Position numbers and translations under genes: made by a program. Under the pieces are notes generated by a model, which was not told where the DNA came from, did no database searches, and was given only the letters and a program-made list of their open reading frames with translations. Positions 35,541 through 46,116 of a stretch of DNA of 64,000 nucleotides are shown one piece after another. Source of the stretch: Triglochin maritima (lineage: Eukaryota; Streptophyta; Magnoliopsida; Alismatales; Juncaginaceae); NCBI GenBank assembly GCA_963682175.1, contig OY821786.1, positions 25,194,501 through 25,258,500 on the forward strand, written 5' to 3'. The stretch's first letter is position 1; every line of letters starts with the position of its first letter.

Positions 35541-36840
35541 TGAGAATCAAGAAGAGAAACCCCTAAGTGGTGGAGTGTGTGCACATATGAAGTGAAATAA
35601 GTGGTGAATGATGCATGTAAGCATGTATGTGTGTGTCTTCATGCATAGGAAGTGTCTAAAGATGTGGCAAAACCTATCAATCCATTCACACAACGTATCG
35701 GCAAATACTACTTGATTAAAAGAAGATTAGGCTCAGCATGAGAAGTGTCTAAAGATATGGCAAGACTCATCAAAAACCATAAACTCGTGTGAAGAACAAA
35801 GGTAAGCATGGGAGGTGTCTAAATATTATGGCAAAACCCATCAAAACAAAGTTTCTTCAATTAATCAAGCAAACAAACACAAATACAAACATATAACTAA
35901 CATGTAGCATATTCAACAGGAAATTTAAGTCAATAAATATGAGAAAACTAAGCATGCGAAGTGTCTAAATCTTATGGCAAAACCCATCAAAATTCCCCAA
36001 CATGTAGATGATTAAAATATCCCCAATGAACATACAAAACATGCAAGTCTACACAATCAAAAATTCATCAAACATCCATACTTCCCAATATATATGAACA
36101 TCATCTCCACCCCCAAAGGGGATGGATCTACTTACTACACATTATGGTAGCAATTAAACTAAAGAAGAAAGGAGACATTCTAACAAATTTAGCCTAAGAT
36201 CAAAGAAATAAGACTAAGCTAAGCATGTATAAAAAAGAGACAACATGAGAACAAAACAATGAAAAATTATTTTATTAAATGACTCACATTACTAGTAGCA
36301 TTCTTCTCCACCTTGAGTTTTTGATCCAAGTCTTACTCCAAGTAGAGAGAATGCCACCAAGGAATGGGTCAATACAAATGAGGAGGAAGAGTTCTATTTA
36401 TAGCCATAGAAAAAAGTAATCTGGAACAATCCCCTTGTATGGGACTAAACGTATACCAAAATTAGACTAAATACAACCTAATACATGGCCTGCCAAAGTC
36501 TTAGTGGATCCAGACCAAAACCGACCTCCCATCAGTTGTCTTGGACCACCAATTTGCGGTCTATATTGTCTGGATCCGGCCTGGTTTTGGAGTGTAATTG
36601 TCTGGCTTCATGTCTTCATGTGTGATGCATCCAGATAGGTTGTTGGAGCTCAGGACCAAATCAAATTGCCAAAATACTCCTCATGATGGTGTGGAGTTTC
36701 TTGATTTGCTCATTGGTCCTTTGGGCTTACATCTGGGTACTTCCCTCTTGCATCTCAGTCCCCAGGTCATGCAACTCAGTCCTTTTCCTTACTTTTGAGT
36801 TCTTTTTGTGCCTCTTCTCCTCAAACTTGCTTATTCCTAA
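35541..36840 (-). mobile_element. Athila-type LTR fragment
   Basis: Aligns with the solo LTR 50855-52455 from about 51100 on, including the repeated 'aagtgtctaaa..ttatggcaaaac' phrases and 'ctccacccccaaaggggatg'. It lacks the terminal 240 bp on one side and about 60 bp on the other, so both LTR ends are gone. Confidence 0.85.
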
Positions 36841-36948
36841 AACTTAAACCCGGACCGGACCAGATTTGGGGGGGGGGGGGGAATTGGGTTTTGGACCGGC
36901 TTCGGACAGGACCAGACCGAAACCCAAACCCGTCCATGCTCTGCCCTA
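36841..36948. mobile_element. hAT-like fragment with G12 run
   Basis: 'cccggaccggaccagattt', twelve or thirteen Gs, then 'accggcttcggaca' and an end reading CATGCTCTGCCCTA, which resembles the right end of the hAT-type MITE (TGACAGCCCTA). No left terminus. Confidence 0.4.
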
Positions 36949-36952
36949 GTTG

Positions 36953-37560
36953 TAGAGATGTGTAGATCTATAGATATCTTGCATTGCATTTGTTAATAAA
37001 ATGAATCTGGGCACGAATGTTTTGGGGCCAACGGGCCACGAGTATGACCTCTATGTAGAGAGGCCTATTCGCAAAGACCTTCACGTTGAGAGGTCAGGCG
37101 TAAGATAAGTCCTGGGATGTTATTTTCGTGGCACCATGTAGTGTTATTTCCGTGACACCATGTAGTTTTATTTCCATGGATTGGGACACTCATCCGGCGC
37201 ACCGCATTGTGTTGAGCGGTGGGTCACTGTCGAGCGACCACCTCTGACCAGCATGGCTGGTGATTTGATTCCTATGTAGAGGGATCACTTCGGGTGAAGC
37301 CCAAATGGCGCAGCTAGGTAGTGTTGTCGCCTGGCACAACTATGTAGAGTTCTTGCCCTTTTGTTGCATGTATGGTAGAAAGGTCCCATGCCTAACTCTG
37401 TACTCTATCTGTTGGACCTGGGGCATACGGGGTTTTCCATTTTGGAAAACTCACGCATATTTGTTGATGTTTTGTCTAAAGTACTTACGTTCCTTCAGGG
37501 AAAGACTGTACAAGGTTCGGAGGATTCTGTACACAAGGGACACGTCGACTAGAGTCTTTG
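36953..37560 (+). repeat. LTR segment duplicated at 34153-34790, copy B
   Basis: Second copy of the solo-LTR segment; continues into unique LTR sequence, the LINE insertion site, and the LTR end at 39231. Confidence 0.8.
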
Positions 37561-37678
37561 AGTTATCTTTTACTTCCGCATTGTTGATGTTTTTCCCTTT
37601 TAAACTCGATGTAATGTATTTGACCTTATTACCATATATGGATAATCTCTCTCCTTTTAGTTATGTTTTATGTTAGTC

Positions 37679-39108
37679 TATCCATGTATGTTCTTTGAGA
37701 AAAATAAAATACCAAATGAGTGGAGAAGAAGTATTTTAGTGCCAATTTACAAAAATAAAGGGGATATTCAAAGTTGCACTAACTATAGAGGTATCAAACT
37801 CATGTGTCATACTATGAAATTGTGGGGAAGAGTAATTGAGTGCCGTCTAAGGAAAGAGACATGTGTTAGAGATAATCAATTTGGTTTCATGCCTGGAAGG
37901 TCAACGATAGATGCCATATTTCTTATTAGACAACTTATGGAGTGGTATAGAGAACAAAAGAAAGATCTACATATGGTTTTTAATGATTTAGAAAAGGCAT
38001 ATGATAGAGTTCCAAGAAATGTTATGTGATGGGCCCTTGAGAAAAAGCAAGTATCAACAAAATATGTGAATTTAATTAAAGATATGTATGAAGGAATTGA
38101 AACTAGCATTAGAATTTGTGATGGTGTGACTAAAGCTTTTCCGATTTAGATTGGACTTCATCAGGGTTCAGCTTTAACTCCATATCTATTTGCTTTAGTA
38201 ATGGACGAGGTGACAAAAGACTTACAATGTGAGGTTCCATGGTGTATGCTTTTTGCAGATGATGTAGTATTAATTGACGAGAGTAGGGTAGGTGTGGAGA
38301 GAAAACTAGAGTTGTGGAGAAATACTTTAGAAACAAAAGGTTTTAAATTAAGTAGATCTAAAACTGAATATATGAAATGTTGTTTCAGTACCGTTAATAC
38401 CGAGGAAGAGTAGATTATATTAGATGGGCAAGTGGTGCGTAGAAAAGAGATTTTTACATATCTTGGATCAATACTTCAAAAGGATGGGGAGATCGATGAA
38501 GATGTTAACCATAGGATTAGAGCATGATGGATGAAATGGCGACAAGCCTCAGGTGTCTTATGTGACAAGAAAATTCCAGTGAAGTTAAAAGGAAAGTTTT
38601 ATAGAACCGCAATAAGACCTGCAATGCTATATGGTGCAGAATGTTGGGCCACTAAAAGACAACATATACAAAAGATGAGTGTATCTGAAATGAGGATGTT
38701 GAGGTGGATCTGAAAAGACCATACGCGAATGGATCGGATTAGAAATGAAGACATTCGTGAGAGAGTTGGATTGCTCCTATGGAAAAGAAAGTTATTCAAC
38801 ACAGACTGTGATGGTATAGACATGTACAAAGAAGACCTATGGAGGCACCTATAAGAAGAGGGGTATTGAATCGGATCGAAGACATAAAAAGAGGAAGAGG
38901 CAGACCACGATTGACTTGGGAGGACGCGGTCAAAAGAGATTTAAAAGATTGGAATGTTCCTTGAGAATTTGCATTGGATAGAAACGCGTGGAAGAAGACG
39001 ATTCACGTGCCTGAACCGTGACTCCTTAGAGTTTCATTTCTAGCCTACCCCAACTAGTTTGGAATAAAAGGCTTTGTTGTTGTTGATGTTGTATCCATGT
39101 ATGTTCTT
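37679..39108 (+). mobile_element. 5'-truncated RTE-type LINE with 17-bp TSD
   Basis: TATCCATGTATGTTCTT stands at 37679-37695 and again at 39092-39108. The body (37696-39091) is the C-terminal half of a non-LTR reverse transcriptase read on the plus strand: [46 protein letters not shown], the first catalytic Asp in [31 protein letters not shown], and FADDVVLI. The 3' part reads [20 protein letters not shown], then KWRQASGVLCDKKIPVKLKG and LYGAECWATK. At least six stops or frameshifts. It ends in a short TTG-rich tail (39073-39090) instead of poly(A), as in RTE elements. Confidence 0.9.
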
Positions 39109-39236
39109 GTTCTGTGTTGTCGAGTCTTGTTTGGTCTGCCTTTGTAACTCCTTCGGTCGTCGCAGATGTCTCTGATCGCAACACTTGTAGTCTTTCCCAG
39201 TGTGCGTACCCACGACATCGGGGGCGTTACAGTTCT

Positions 39237-39778
39237 ATTTATAGCCATGAAAAAAGTTAACCCTGGATAAACTCCCCCTCCCCCCGTATGGGACTAAACA
39301 CATACTATATATTGACATAAAACAACATTATCGAATATCCGACTAACCCTTGAATCATTTAGAGCAATTTGGACCGCCAATTGGCAGTTTGGGACAGCCA
39401 ATTGGAGGTATGGATTGTCTTGATGGGGTTTGGTTTTGGGTGGCTTGATACTGGCTTGCTTTCGTCATGTTTTCGGAACCCAATTTGGTTGTTGATTTTT
39501 AGACCCGGATCTAATTGCCAAAATACTCCTCATGATGGTGTGAAGCTTCTTGATTTGCTCATTGGTCCTTTTGGTTTACATCCGGGTCCTTCTCTCTTAC
39601 ATCTCAGTCCATAAGTCTTGTAATTCAATCCTTTCTCTTACTTTTAGGTCATTTTTGTGTCTCTTTTTCTCACTTGTCTTATTCTTGAAACTTAAACATC
39701 AAACTCATTACGTAGCATTTCTTAGGTTAAAAATAAAGGATATAAGACATAAATATATGCATGATATGATGTCAATCA
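39237..39778 (-). mobile_element. A1 5' LTR, 5' part
   Basis: Begins (minus) TGATTGACATCATATCATGC at 39778. Joined with 22767-23651 it gives a 1.4-kb LTR; the join falls on the GTTCT duplication. GTTAG (39779-39783) should be the TSD of A1, whose other copy is outside the window. Confidence 0.9.
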
Positions 39779-39899
39779 GTTAGTTAGTTTATATTAGGAA
39801 TCTGTACCAAATGTCGAATGACAAAAAATATGGTTATGTATGTCCCACTCTAATGTAAGAAGGACAACCTCCAAATGAGGACAACAAATGTTCAAAGTT

Positions 39900-40520
39900 T
39901 GTGGACATGTTGTAAGAATCAGAAGGATGCCTATAATCTTGTACCATATTGGGAGAAGTAAGAAACTCATTATATTTTATAATACTTTCAATTTCATTAT
40001 ATTTCATTTAGGAATCATAAAGAAGATTAACATTGATCTAACTGATGAACCAATTTAACATGAGTGGTTTTGAGTGATCATTGGATGTTAGCTTTGGTAG
40101 AACTTGTTACGTGGACGGCCTACTGGTTCTATCCTTTGGCATCGGAGAAAACCCATGGAAGATTTAATGAACATTATTCAAACGTAAGTTATTTAGAATG
40201 AATCCTTTCATATTATAAGTTAATTCCTTGTTATAGAATGTTTGTATACATTTTCTAACGTTTACATATTTTGGTAGTGGCCTTGAGGTCATGAAGGATA
40301 GTAACTTGGCTTGTCAGAAGGTAAGATGATTCAGTCATGTTTGTTTTGATAATATGCATTATACTTTGCATTAATTTCATTGTTTTCCTAATATACATGA
40401 CATCTTAATTGTAGTACCACAAACAAGTTGGAAATATTAAATCTTGTTACTACATAATCAGGTGTACGAACAATTTATATCAGTGGGACATTTAAGATTG
40501 GTAAAATTTGGTATTGATCT
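39900..40520 (+). pseudogene. Ulp1-like (C48) peptidase remnant of a CACTA-type element
   Basis: Pieces of a Ulp1 peptidase domain can be read between intron-like gaps: LVPYWEK before a GTAAG at about 39957; HWMLALVEL with the catalytic His near 40081-40107; YWFYPLAS, where the catalytic Asp expected in the D-P-L-[AS] motif is Tyr; PMEDLMNIIQT followed by GTAAGT (40182); GLEVMKDSNLACQKV (40279-40323) followed by GTAAG; and KQVGNIKSCYYIIR, with the catalytic Cys. Plant CACTA and some MULE transposons carry such a peptidase. Several frameshifts and the lost Asp mark it as dead. Family assignment is from motifs only. Confidence 0.6.
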
Positions 40521-40940
40521 TATGTTGCGTTATATATGTTTTGTGGCACAATGTATATGTTAATAAATCAGTTTGTTTACTTTGTAGTCTTCGAAGATTC
40601 CCTTGAAACATTTTTTAAGGAAAAGATAGACATGACGGGAGAGAAGTGGTCTTCTTTTTTCATAAGCCATATGATGTTAGCCACTTAATTGATGAATGTA
40701 GGTTTATCAGGTGATGATGTACTCTTTAAGCTTTTATTATAATAAATAAATATATACATGATATCATTGGTGCTGATGTGTAGGATTTTCAACCTGACAT
40801 TTAGACCAACCCAAACTGTAAAGCGGAGCTGAGACAATGCAGCCATATTCAACCTATTAACTGAGAATTCTGGTATGACATCCACAGTGTACAACAATAA
40901 TATAGCTTAAAGATAGTTCAAATTTAAAGGCAGCTGAATT
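40521..40940. other. No gene seen
   Basis: AT-rich sequence between the peptidase remnant and the 19-bp repeat. It may include the decayed end of the same element. Confidence 0.4.
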
Positions 40941-40944
40941 GATG

Positions 40945-41021
40945 GAACATAGTTTACAACACAAACATAGTGTACAACACCAACATAGTTTACACCACAA
41001 AGATAGTTTACAACATCAACT
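40945..41021 (+). repeat. 19-bp minisatellite
   Basis: Four copies of a unit like ACATAGTTTACAACACAAA with one or two changes each. Confidence 0.8.
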
Positions 41022-41123
41022 TCCATTGCGTAGCCTTAAAACTGCAATTTTTTTGCAAATGTACGTTTGTTTTAGTTAGATGTACATATTAAAACTTGTG
41101 AGATTATGCGTATTAAGTTAACT

Positions 41124-41212
41124 GATGTATATGTATATGTATATGTATATAGATGTATATATATATATGTATATGTATATATATATATGTATATCAGTGT
41201 GTGTGTGTGTGA
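41124..41212 (+). repeat. AT/GT microsatellite
   Basis: TGTATA and TA repeats followed by a (GT)n run. Confidence 0.9.
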
Positions 41213-41394
41213 CACAAGGAACCTAGTGTAAGTTGACTTATATATGACATTTTTGGAATATAAATTGGCAGAACACAATTAGATTTATATGTGATGATCA
41301 GAATTTTGTGGTATATGTTTATTTCAATTACAGGGAATTTTATGAGAGATTAAAAATAAAATTACGATTTAACAAAATAAACAATTAAGGACAT

Positions 41395-41685
41395 AACACA
41401 TCGGTTATTTCGTTGAAATCGACGTGGAGTTTCACAAAAAATTAAATTTAGGACATAACTTGTTGGTGTGTTGGAAGAAACCGACATGGTCTGGAACTAT
41501 TATTTTAACAAAAAAAATATACCACATTGGTGGTCGTTTTCCAACTAACTGACATGGTATTTTCCTTTATTTGATTTTTTCAAATTCTTTTTTTAATAAT
41601 AGGACAGACCACGTCGGCCTTCTATTTCAACCAACGTGTGTATCTATAGACCACCTCGGTCATTTGCCAACAAACCGACATGATA
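41395..41685. repeat. Inverted short repeats, probable CACTA subterminal region
   Basis: Variants of CCGACATGG and its complement CCACGTCGG recur about ten times in alternating orientation, spaced 25-40 bases, so that adjacent copies could fold ('accacgtcggcc' and 'aaccaacgtg'). This is the usual look of CACTA subterminal repeats. No CACTA terminus is visible; an LTR fragment begins at about 41686. Confidence 0.5.
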
Positions 41686-43755
41686 TGGCCTTAATCTATA
41701 TTAATTTTGATAATTAATTAAACTAATCTTAATCAATCAACATTATCAATCAAAGTAAGCAATCACGATTACATGCATTGCATACATACTTGTATATTGC
41801 AATCATCTTAATATGTTGATGAAGATAATCAACCAAATGAGCATTGGGACTAGGGCTGTCAGCGGGGCGGGGCGGGGCGGGTTTTCACCCAACCGCTACC
41901 CGCCCCGCCAAAGTTAAGCGGGTCGGCGGGGCGGGGCGGGGCGGGGTCAAAAAAAAAAAACCGCTACCCGCCCCGCGTAAGGATGGACTAGGCTATGCGG
42001 GGCGGGTTGGCGGGTTTGGCGGGTTTATTTTTTTATTAAAGTTAAATACAAAAATAAATTTATTTTCTTTAACATTATCTATTTTAATCAAAACTAAGTA
42101 CAAAAATCAAGGAAAAAATCAATCAATGTATGTTTTTAAAGCTATATACAAAAAAATTAAAGCTAAATACAAACAAAATCAAAACTAAATACAAAAAAAT
42201 CAAAAATATATATGGCTTATGCGGGTTGCGGGTTATGCGGGGCGGGTTGGGAGAAAACCGCAACCCGCCCCGCTTATTATGCGGGTTGTGCGGGTGGCGG
42301 GTTGGCGGGTTGGCGGGTAACATTTTTTTGTCCGCAACCCGCGTTAGGCGGGGCGGGGCGGGGCGGGTTGCGGGTAAATTTCTACCCATTGACAGCCCTA
42401 ATTGGGACAAAGACATCAAGAGTCAAGACTTGTAATCAAAGCATCGAACCAAGACATGTAATTTTGTATTTATTGAGTCCATAAGATTTAATGTAAACTT
42501 GAGCACTAGGATTCTGTCCCATCAAGATTCGGTAAACCGAACCCCAGACGATCCACCAAAACCTTCTACTTTGGTCTACCGAACACCTATCGGTAACCCG
42601 AATTCTTCCCACCAGTAAAACCTAGGTGTTATCTGAAATTGCCCCGACGGAAGACCGAATCACCTTCGGTCGACCGAATAGCCTTGGACCGGTTTTGGAC
42701 TTTGCTCCAAGGGTCTATTTTGAATCAAGTCCCTAGAGCCCAATTGATTTGTCCTAATTCGGACGACTGAATATCTATCGGTCAACTGAGTCCTTCTTGG
42801 CTTTAGGCGCCTACCGGCTATTTACACGTGACACTTGACTGTTGTACTCAACGACTATTTGAGCTATAACTGTTAGCGCAAAACCCGTGCTAACTTCGGT
42901 CTACCGAAGTGTACACGGTCAACCGAACTTGAGTAGATCAGAGCCCAATCAATTTTACTGTCCACTTTGTAATGGTGAACCGAATGGAATTCGGTTAACC
43001 GAACTTAATTAGGGCTAAATTGTTAAAAGCATCTGGAAGTTGGTGAACGGTGATCCGAACCCTATTCGGTCAACCGTATGCTTAATTCAAACCAATTCTT
43101 CGAACTACCGTTATGTTAACGATCGACCGAATTTGCATAGAAATCTGCACGAGCTTAAGTCACATCTTGCATTCCTAGTGGTCCATTTCCCCACCAACTC
43201 CCAAACGACTAGTAGAGCGTGAAGGCTTATATATAGGACCCCATTTGTTGGTTTTGAGACTCTTGAACACTCCCTATCTATCTCATACTCAAAGTCAAAT
43301 CATCTTCATCTTCAAGCTCTCAATCCTCAACACTCAAGGCAAAACTTCACCACTTACATATCTAATTCCATATTAATATCCAAGTGTGCTCAAATATAGT
43401 GTTAGTTAGATTGTGATTCCATATCCAGATTCAAGAATCACCAAAAAGTTGTAAAGTTTTGAGGAAGCTCCCTCTCAGGTTGTGAGAGGAGACACGAGCA
43501 AGGCGAGGTTGTTCGCGAGGCTCGGTGGTTGTAAACGGCGTTGATTTTGGCCCGGAACGGAGATCGATTAGTGGAACCGTAAGCGATGCTCGGGAGATCG
43601 AGCGAGGCTTGCGAGGAGGACTAGGACCGGGATGCGGTGTCGAACCTCTCTAAACTCCGATGTCGACGAATTTGTGGTTTGCAATTGTCTTTCCACTTAA
43701 TCCTTCAATTAGTATTTTTAAATTCTAGTGATTAGAGGGTCATAGATCCGAACAA
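41686..43755 (+). mobile_element. Degenerate copia-like LTR with nested MITE
   Basis: Starts 'tggccttaatctatattaat' (compare the start of the solo LTR at 10450) and ends GATCCGAACA at 43755. It contains CGGT..ACCG motifs in decayed form between 42530 and 43130 and the conserved LTR tail from 43396. The MITE at 41851-42400 splits it. No internal region follows. Confidence 0.7.
41851..42400. mobile_element. hAT-type MITE, 550 bp, TSD ATTGGGAC
   Basis: Terminal inverted repeats TAGGGCTGTCA and TGACAGCCCTA, flanked by an exact 8-bp duplication ATTGGGAC (41843-41850, 42401-42408), the size made by hAT transposases. The body has GGGGCGGGGC-type repeats at both ends in opposite orientation and an A/T-rich centre without a transposase, so it is non-autonomous. 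Confidence 0.93.
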
Positions 43756-43889
43756 TCTTTTTATGATCATATGCATATAGTTAAGGGTGCTTACATGAAT
43801 AAGGGATATGCATTGGGCCCGGGAGAGTTTATGCCACATATACTACATGATTAACACGGATATAGTGGATAGGTTTGACATCACAAAAA

Positions 43890-44580
43890 AGGAGGAGATT
43901 GGTTTTTTGGCTAACCATTCATAATTTTGATGATTTAGTCTAACCTATCACTAAGTTTGTGTTAACCAAATATAACTCTCACACTTGCATACATCACATA
44001 ACATATTGCATATCTATTGGATGTATTAAATTCTGGTTTGAAGAATGAAGAATTCGACTTAGACTTGCGAAAAACGATCAAAAAATGAAGAATAATTGTT
44101 TATAAAGTTGGGCATTTGAATTTATTTCTCCTCACACACTATGATATACATCTGGAAGTCACACACAAAATATCATATCCTATGAACTTCAATAATTCAC
44201 CCAAACCTAGCTTAGAAAACCACCCAAAACAAAACTTCAACACTATTTGTGCAAACGGTCAATTGCAAGAAGACTTTGTTTGAGCGTTGGCAACAACAGG
44301 TTCTTTGGTTGAACGGTCGACCACTTTTCCTATTTCGTTCGACCGTTCTTGGTTTTCAAATTTTTATTTAATGTTGTTTTCTTTTTTTCCTAATGACCAT
44401 TTTGAAAGTCAAGCATTTACCAAATTACCATATTCAACATATTGTCGACCGGTTTCACTAAACACTTGAACCAATCTAAACAAAATTTGGTCAGTTTTAG
44501 TCCAACATATTTGATCGACCACTTATACCTCAACGGTCGACCAGTCACTTAATTTCGAAGTAAAATAGTGTATAGTCTCA
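43890..44580 (+). mobile_element. LTR fragment of the copia-like family
   Basis: Begins 'ttggttttttggctaacca', a diverged form of TGTTGGCTTTTTGGCC, followed by 'ttttgatgatttagtctaac' and later decayed GTCGACC motifs (44315-44540). The 3' half is missing. Confidence 0.55.
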
Positions 44581-45096
44581 AACATAACCTTTGTAAATGT
44601 TAACAAACCCCAAATTATTTATTGATATAAATCCCTCCAAAGGTTAAGTTTGAGACTTTTAAGTTAATCACATTGATTTAACAAGTTTATCCCTTTTTTT
44701 TATTAAAAGTCATTCTAAAAGCCCAGTTATGTTTATAAAATTAGTTAAAAAGTGACTTAACTAAGTTAAATAGAAGTATGAGGTGTTAGGTATAATATTA
44801 TGCTTTGACATGGATTGACATGAAAATTTTCAATTTTTTTAGTATAAACTTAGCAAAAGTGTTAACGGAAGTGGGACACACAGTTGGAAGTGAACTAGAC
44901 CAATTTGTGAAGTTGACAAGTGTACCAAAATAAATATGTAATACTTAAGTGCATTGCTCCAATACACTACTTGCAAGTGCACCTACGCAAATAACCCACC
45001 AATTTAACAAGGTAAGGACTTGATATGATTAGTGCTAACTAAATTTCATAGTTCACATTTTCACGTTGATTCATGCACTTATTGTTGATATGTTTA
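44581..45096. other. No gene seen
   Basis: AT-rich intergenic sequence without recognised features. Confidence 0.5.
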
Positions 45097-45498
45097 AGGG
45101 TTAATTACAGTTTACTCCCTTGAACTATCCATTGATATCACTTTACACATTTGAACTTTCAAAGTTAACAGTTACCTCTCTGAACTTTCATTTTGTAACA
45201 TTGTCCCCCTGAACTTCAAAAATTCATTATGTAACACACACTCAACGTTTTCTTTTCCAATTTTTTTATTGTATCCCTAATACACTCCTAAACTTATATT
45301 TACGTGAAAATTTGAATCAAAACGGAAATCGAATATGTTTGGAATTTGGTTCAGATTGAGTGTCAAATGTGAGTTTAAATAATGAATTTTTAAAATTCAG
45401 GATGAAAGTTCAAGATAGGTAACCGACAAATTTGAAAGTTCAATGGTACAAAATAACATCAATGCATAATTTGAGGAAGACAAACTGTAATTAACCCT
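45097..45498. mobile_element. MITE-like inverted-repeat element, 402 bp
   Basis: Ends AGGGTTAATTACAGTTTACT and, inverted, CAAACTGTAATTAACCCT, with further loose complementarity inwards ('ttgaactttcaaag' and 'tttgaaagttcaatgg'). No clear duplication of flanking bases, so the superfamily is open; the start resembles common plant Mutator- or hAT-like MITEs. Confidence 0.65.
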
Positions 45499-46116
45499 AT
45501 TAGATATTTGAAACTATGACCTTAAAATTCAGATCGAATACAGACAGAATAAACCATATCCATTTACACCACCAGTGAAGGACCTTACATGACAAGACTC
45601 GCATTTAAATTTTACTTACATTGGATACACATCGTAACGTTGATTTAAAAATGCTTGCCAAACTTGCTGATTGTAGTAGCATATAGTTTACAATTGTTAA
45701 AATATTAAGTTTATACCGTTATTCCTGAAATTCCCATATTAATTGAACCGGTTGTACTTAATTTATGTACGGTATGTATTTTTTTTCAATAAGAAAACAA
45801 AGCAACCACCTCAGATATAGATAGATGACGTTGCACTCACTAGAAAACTCACCTTAGACACATACACAGAACAGAAAGAAGACTACTTTGGACACTTCAG
45901 TTACAAGAGAACAAATAATATTGTGCAACAGGAGAATGCCTATACCAGGCCGCAGCCATGACGGGGTTACTCATCTGGCGCAATCACAATAAGTGTAGCC
46001 TAAACAAGTTTTAAAAAATAATGAAAATATATTTAGAAAATATAAATACGGAAGCTCAAATAGCTACCTTATATACAACCAGTATTGCTTACCGCTTTTG
46101 CAAAGTGAACGTTGAT

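Larger units (their letters stand above)
23652..39231 (+). mobile_element. Long gypsy-type solo LTR with nested insertions, TSD GTTCT
   Basis: Starts TGTAAGACCCGCTCTCC and ends GGGGGCGTTACA, flanked by GTTCT at 23647-23651 and 39232-39236 inside the A1 LTR. Without insertions it would be about 2.7 kb. Own sequence: 23652-24061, 32705-34790, 36953-37695 and 39109-39231. No primer site, polypurine tract or coding region of its own is seen, so it is read as a solo LTR. The ends (TGTAAGACCC, GTTACA) suggest a Ty3/gypsy chromovirus; that is inference. A 620-bp part is present twice (34153-34790 and 36953-37560). Confidence 0.75.

Noticed and set aside
23652..39231. One giant 15.6-kb element
   Set aside because: The GTTCT duplication closes on LTR ends alone, and the interior is explained by separate inserts with their own duplications.
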